Source of the DNA: Pseudomonas fluorescens | GTDB lineage: Bacteria > Pseudomonadota > Gammaproteobacteria > Pseudomonadales > Pseudomonadaceae | Length of the DNA: 64,000 nt | Direction: 5' to 3' | Assembly: GCF_001648775.1 (NCBI RefSeq) | Contig: NZ_LVEJ01000008.1 | Coordinates: 124,001-188,000, forward strand | Part shown: in pieces, positions 56,533 through 64,000 of the stretch | How the letters are laid out: each line of letters starts with the position of its first letter | Position numbering within the stretch: the first letter of the stretch is position 1 | Position numbers and translations under genes: made by a program | Notes under the pieces: generated by a model | Databases searched by the model: none | Told to the model about the DNA's origin: nothing | What the model saw: only the letters and a program-made list of their open reading frames with translations

Positions 56533-57203
56533 TCCCGTGCCTCCAGCACATAGCCGACGCCGCGCAGGGTGTGGATCAGTTTGCTGTCGAACGGGTCGTC
56601 GATCTTCGCTCGCAATCGACGGATCGACACCTCAACGACGTTGGTGTCGCAATCGAAATTCATGTCCCACACCAGCGAGATAATTTGCGTACGGGTCAGC
56701 ACTTCGCCGGACTGGCGCATCAGCAAATGCAGCAGGGCGAATTCCTTGGTGGTCAGGTCGATCCGCTGTTGCCCGCGAAACGCGCGATGGCGGCCCGGAT
56801 CGAGTTCCAGATCAGCGACTTTCAGCACCTGCGGCACCGGGATGTTTTCGCTGCGGCGCATCAAGGTGCGTACCCGCGCGAGCAGTTCGGGGAATTCGAA
56901 CGGCTTGACCAGATAGTCGTCGGCGCCCAGATCGAGGCCACGGATCTTGTCGGCCAGACGCCCGCGTGCGGTGAGCATCATCACCCGCGTGGCGTGGGTT
57001 TTGCGCAGTTGTTCAAGCACGCCCCAGCCGTCCAGTTCGGGCAGGTTCACATCGAGAATAATCAGGTCATAGGCCTGTTGCTGCGCCAGGTGCAAACCAT
57101 CGGCGCCAGTGGCGGCGTGGTCAACCACATATCCACTTTCGGTCAAACCCTGATGCAAGTATTCGGCAGCTTTAAGCTCGTCCTCGATGACAAGGATTCG
57201 CAT
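56529..57203 (-). CDS. Heavy-metal-type response regulator (OmpR family)
   Basis: The 224-aa regulator has a receiver domain ([10 protein letters not shown] with the phospho-Asp; acidic pocket IEDE; Lys in [11 protein letters not shown]) and an OmpR-type winged helix ([34 protein letters not shown]...[17 protein letters not shown]). It is closely similar to CzcR/CopR. It is first in the operon with the kinase and divergent from czcCBA. Metal specificity is better judged from the CzcA type (zinc/cadmium/cobalt) than from this protein. Confidence 0.93.
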   Translation of the reverse strand: MRILVIEDELKAAEYLHQGLTESGYVVDHAATGADGLHLAQQQAYDLIILDVNLPELDGWGVLEQLRKTHATRVMMLTARGRLADKIRGLDLGADDYLVKPFEFPELLARVRTLMRRSENIPVPQVLKVADLELDPGRHRAFRGQQRIDLTTKEFALLHLLMRQSGEVLTRTQIISLVWDMNFDCDTNVVEVSIRRLRAKIDDPFDSKLIHTLRGVGYVLEARE

Positions 57204-57247
57204 GATCTTTCACCACTTATATTAATGGGTATTAAATTACAAAAGGC

Positions 57248-57423
57248 CCTCACCCTAGCCCTCTCCCAGAGGGAGAGGGGACTGAATGCGGGATAGTTCA
57301 GAACTACACCGACGTGCAAAAACTTTGTTGAATCCGTAATCAACTTGATGTAACAGGTCGATAAATAACGCAAGACACTTCGGTCGGCTCCCTCTCCCCC
57401 CGGGAGAGGGCTGGGGTGAGGGG
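57248..57423. repeat. CCCTCACCC-type repeat element, copy 4
   Basis: The left end is CCCTCACCCTAGCCCTCTCC and the right end GGGAGAGGGCTGGGGTGAGG, with a diverged interior (GAATCCGTAATCAAC). It lies between a MerR-type promoter (57432-57462) and the response-regulator start, in the path of a transcript from that promoter. Confidence 0.85.
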
Positions 57424-57431
57424 AAGTCCGG

Positions 57432-57462
57432 ACGATAAAGGTTGTAGTGGCTACAGGGTCAA
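57432..57462 (-). promoter_or_regulatory. MerR-family metal promoter (CadR/ZntR/PbrR type)
   Basis: The minus strand has TTGACC (-35, 57457-57462), a 19-base spacer and TATCGT (-10, 57432-57437). The overlong spacer holds the dyad TGTAG-N3-CTACA (57443-57455) with GACCCTGTAGCCACTACAACC. This is the standard MerR-activated layout, and the dyad resembles the CadR operator (ACCCTATAGTGGCTACAGGGT, from memory). It points toward the two-component operon. No MerR metal regulator gene lies in the window. Confidence 0.72.
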
Positions 57463-57644
57463 CCAACAAGCGCTTTAAAACGGTGCTCTGCGACAGCCGG
57501 TCGCAGCGCAAGCCACAAAATCCCCATGACTTTTATTCCGGCAAGTGCAATTCAGCAGATAACTACCGTGTTTTTGTTTCGATGTATTTCGATAACCCCG
57601 CCAGCACTTCGCATCCTAGAACAAAACAACTTCGGCAAACCGTG

Positions 57645-57661
57645 GATAACGGATTTGTAAT
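57645..57661 (+). promoter_or_regulatory. Shared 17-bp motif upstream of czcC
   Basis: GATAACGGATTTGTAAT is identical at 16 of 17 positions to a sequence at 63511-63527, and both end 73-78 bases before a start codon. It is probably the binding site of the adjacent OmpR-type regulator. Confidence 0.62.
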
Positions 57662-57738
57662 GTTTCAGTCACCTTGTCGATAAGTTCAAAACCCTACCGT
57701 GGCGGCATTGAAAAATCTTGAATAAAGGAAGTCTGCCA

Positions 57739-58986
57739 TTGCCCGGTTTAATTGAACTGACGGCGCGATCACGCCTGAAAAAAACAGTCAGCGGCCTGGT
57801 GTTGTTGGCCAGCGCCGGCCTGGCGAACGCCTCGACCCTGACCCTGGATCAAGCCCTGCAAAGCGCCTTCGCCGGCAACCCGGAGCTGGCCGCTGCGCAG
57901 TGGGAAATCGGCATCGCCCAAGGTGATCGTCAGCAGGCCGGGCTGATCCCTAACCCCGAAGTGTCGTGGGAAGCCGAAGACACCCGCCGCGATTCGCGCA
58001 CGACCACGGTGATGCTCAGCCAGCCAATCGAACTGGGCGGCAAACGCGGCGCACGGATCGACGTCGCCAGCCGTGCGCAGGACGCTGCCGGGATTGAACT
58101 GGAGCGCAAGCGCAATGCGTTGCGTGCCGATGTGATTCAGGCGTTCAACAGCGCGCAGACCGCGCAACAACGTTTGCAGCTGTCCCGGCAGTCCCTGCAA
58201 TTGGCCGAGCACGGTTTACGCGTTGCGCAAGGGCGCATCGAAGCGGGTAAATCGTCGCCGGTCGAAGGCACGCGGGCGCAAGTGCAACTCTCGCAAGTGC
58301 GCCTTGAACTGAGCCGCGCCGAACGCGATCAGGCCACCGCGTACCAACAACTGGCGCAGGTCATGGGCGCGCCGCTACCGACGTCGACCACGGTGCAGGC
58401 GCCCACGCAAAGCATGCCGGCCATTGCTCCACCGACAAGATTGCTTGAGCGTCTGAACGACACCGCCGAGCTGCGACTAGCCAAACTGCAGATCGCTCAG
58501 CGTGAAGCGTCGCTGGGACTGGAAAAATCCCAGCGCATTCCCGATCTCACCGTAAGCATCGGCAGCCAATACAGCGAAACCGAGCGCGAGCGGGTCAACG
58601 TGGTCGGGCTGTCGATGCCGATCCCACTGTTCAACCGCAATCAGGGCAACGTCCTCGCGGCCGCGCGCCGAACCGATCAGGCGCGGGATCTGCGCAACGC
58701 CACCGAGCTGCGTTTGCGCACCGAAGTCCAGACCAGCCTTGAGCAATGGCAGACCGCCAACGGTGAAGTCACAGCCTTCAACCAGACCATTCTGCCCGCC
58801 GCGCAAAGTGCGGTCGACAGCGCCACGCGCGGTTTCGAAATGGGCAAGTTCGGCTTCCTCGATGTGCTCGATGCGCAACGCACGTTGATCAGCGCTCGCA
58901 GCCAATACATCCAGGCCGTCAGCGAAGCGACCGACGCCCGCGTACGCATCGAACGGATCTTCGGCGACCTCAGCGTCAGCCCTTGA
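57739..58986 (+). CDS. czcC: CzcC-type outer membrane factor of heavy-metal RND efflux
   Basis: A TTG at 57739 with AAGGAAG at 7-base spacing is the likeliest start (415 aa); an in-frame TTG at 57718 has no ribosome site. The signal peptide spans about residues 12-33 (VLLASAGLANAS). It is a TolC-family channel with two OEP repeats: LDQALQSAFAGNPELAAAQWEI, QPIELGGKRGARIDVA and GKFGFLDVLDAQRTLISARSQY. It forms the outer-membrane tunnel of the CzcCBA pump. The shared motif at 57645 lies upstream. Confidence 0.9.
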   Translation: MPGLIELTARSRLKKTVSGLVLLASAGLANASTLTLDQALQSAFAGNPELAAAQWEIGIAQGDRQQAGLIPNPEVSWEAEDTRRDSRTTTVMLSQPIELGGKRGARIDVASRAQDAAGIELERKRNALRADVIQAFNSAQTAQQRLQLSRQSLQLAEHGLRVAQGRIEAGKSSPVEGTRAQVQLSQVRLELSRAERDQATAYQQLAQVMGAPLPTSTTVQAPTQSMPAIAPPTRLLERLNDTAELRLAKLQIAQREASLGLEKSQRIPDLTVSIGSQYSETERERVNVVGLSMPIPLFNRNQGNVLAAARRTDQARDLRNATELRLRTEVQTSLEQWQTANGEVTAFNQTILPAAQSAVDSATRGFEMGKFGFLDVLDAQRTLISARSQYIQAVSEATDARVRIERIFGDLSVSP

Positions 58987-59035
58987 ATTTCACTTTTCAG
59001 ACAACTGCGCGATGGCTCGGCGCAGAGGAGTTTCC

Positions 59036-63387
<4,352 letters not shown>

Positions 63388-63397
63388 GTAATCCCCC

Positions 63398-63486
63398 TGT
63401 GGGAGCGAGCCTGCTCGCGAAGGCGATCTGTCAGTCAACAATGATGTGACTGAACCACCGCTTTCGCGAGCAGGCTCGCTCCCACA
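63398..63486. repeat. REP pair after czcA
   Basis: Facing REP units (GCCTGCTC variant) begin 11 bases after the czcA stop and end 25 bases before the shared 17-bp motif. They separate the czc operon from the PtrA-like genes. Confidence 0.92.
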
Positions 63487-63510
63487 GGGGTTCCGTGCAC
63501 TGAACCGGGA

Positions 63511-63527
63511 GATAACGGATATGTAAT
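63511..63527 (+). promoter_or_regulatory. Shared 17-bp motif upstream of the PtrA-like gene
   Basis: GATAACGGATATGTAAT differs by one base from the motif at 57645-57661 upstream of czcC and lies at the same distance from the start codon, suggesting co-regulation by one factor. Confidence 0.62.
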
Positions 63528-63599
63528 TTCCACGCCACCGTCACGAAAGGTTCGGATTGTTACCTTGATCCCGTCAGCTACTTAAACGAGGAATCAAAC

Positions 63600-63803
63600 A
63601 TGAAACTTACCCAACTCACTACCTTCGTCACCGCTCTGGCGATCTCTTCCGTGGCCCTGGCCGAAGGCGGCGGCGACCGCACATTCGAGCGGATGATGAC
63701 CAGCAACGACCGCTCCATGGAGTTGTTCGTCGCCAAGGAAAAAGCCGCTGGCAACCCGGTGGTCGTCAACGACAAGAAAGACGACAAGACCCGCGACCTG
63801 TAA
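63600..63803 (+). CDS. PtrA-like small periplasmic protein
   Basis: The 67-aa protein has a signal peptide ending at VALA and then the signature AEGGGDRTFERM, seen in Pseudomonas proteins annotated with the PtrA N-terminal domain. The mature part (about 46 residues) is highly charged (KKDDKTRDL at the end). PtrA of P. aeruginosa is a copper-induced protein that also affects type III secretion. The upstream motif shared with czcC ties it to the metal response. The terminator follows 17 bases after the stop. Confidence 0.85.
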   Translation: MKLTQLTTFVTALAISSVALAEGGGDRTFERMMTSNDRSMELFVAKEKAAGNPVVVNDKKDDKTRDL

Positions 63804-63820
63804 GCCTGTAGCACCTGAAC

Positions 63821-63856
63821 AAGCCCGATATCGCGCATCGATGCCGGGCTTTTTTT
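63821..63856 (+). terminator. Terminator after the first PtrA-like gene
   Basis: AGCCCG and CGGGCT arms around a 17-base loop with further internal pairing (CGATATCG/ATCGAT), followed by seven T. The second PtrA-like gene therefore probably has its own promoter or receives read-through. Confidence 0.82.
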
Positions 63857-63881
63857 ACGCCCGGACGGGAAGGAAATGGAT

Positions 63882-64000
63882 ATGAAAGTACTCAAGTTGA
63901 TTGCATTCGCCGCGGTCATGGCTATGTCTGTGAATGTGCTGGCCGAAGGTGGCGGTGACCGCACTTTTGAACGCGCGCTCAGCGCCAACGCCAAAGCCAT
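63882..64000 (+). CDS. Second PtrA-like small protein, truncated by the window end
   Basis: The first 39 codons are visible: a signal peptide (KLIAFAAVMAMSVNVLA) followed by EGGGDRTFERALSANAKA, a clear paralogue of the gene at 63600. The ATG at 63882 has AAGGAA at 6-base spacing; an ATG two codons earlier (63876) is too close to it. The 3' end lies outside the window. Confidence 0.82.
   Translation, partial: MKVLKLIAFAAVMAMSVNVLAEGGGDRTFERALSANAKA

Overview
The window looks like the chromosome of a Pseudomonas of the fluorescens/koreensis/putida lineage. The evidence is high-GC coding sequence packed on both strands, a liu leucine-degradation cluster with its MerR regulator, PrrF-type and CrcY/CrcZ-type small RNAs, PtrA-like small periplasmic proteins with the AEGGGDRTF signature, and very many REP palindromes (GGGAGCGAGC...GCTCGCTCCC) of the kind that crowd P. 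fluorescens-group genomes. No tRNA, rRNA, CRISPR array, transposase or prophage was found. Assignments rest on reading the sequence; no database search was run.

Layout. (1) 1-4819: the end of an archaic Csu-type chaperone-usher pilus operon (two spore-coat-U subunits, chaperone, usher, tip adhesin). (2) 4944-8008: an ECF sigma/anti-sigma pair divergent from a membrane-anchored catalase-like peroxidase and a cytochrome b561, with a matched pair of ECF promoters between them. (3) 8005-12104: an MFS exporter, an M14 carboxypeptidase, a PrrF-like iron-responsive sRNA with a Fur box, a small DUF6124-like protein and a Cro/CI-S24 repressor. (4) 12145-21973: the leucine/isovalerate regulon. liuABCD and a divergent acyl-CoA synthetase share two LiuR-type operators; liuE and liuR lie further along, with a third operator in front of liuR. 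A CrcY-like sRNA with a sigma-54 promoter lies just beyond the 3' end of liuE. (5) 22104-34749: a LysR regulator divergent from an acyl-CoA dehydrogenase, a PstS/OmpA fusion, xthA, a GNAT enzyme, tamA-tamB, and an HdeD-like/cysteine-hydrolase-like fusion. (6) 34935-39835: a MarR-controlled EmrAB/OMF tripartite efflux operon with two identical palindromic operators. (7) 40016-44619: lpxH-ppiB divergent from glnS and cysS. (8) 45206-54757: an MFS gene, then an AcoR-type sigma-54 activator divergent from a six-gene ABC importer that matches the rhizobial glycerol system GlpSTPQUV. (9) 55099-64000: a metal-responsive two-component system divergent from czcCBA, followed by two tandem PtrA-like small proteins.

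How the parts connect. The CrcY-like RNA is a decoy for the Hfq/Crc catabolite-repression complex, and the glycerol-type importer and its activator both carry perfect AAnAAnAA Hfq/Crc target motifs near their starts, so sRNA and plausible targets lie in one window. The importer has a sigma-54 promoter with TGTTCA repeats upstream, as expected for the adjacent activator. In the metal region, a MerR-family promoter with a 19-bp spacer points at the two-component genes, and a nearly identical 17-bp motif lies about 75 bp upstream of both czcC and the first PtrA-like gene.

Two repeat families punctuate the intergenic space: about 15 REP or REP-pair loci, and four copies of a roughly 160-180-bp element ending in CCCTCACCCTA...TGGGGTGAGGG. 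One copy of the latter is expanded into a 131-bp tandem array. Repeats of both families have run into the 3' ends of coding sequences.
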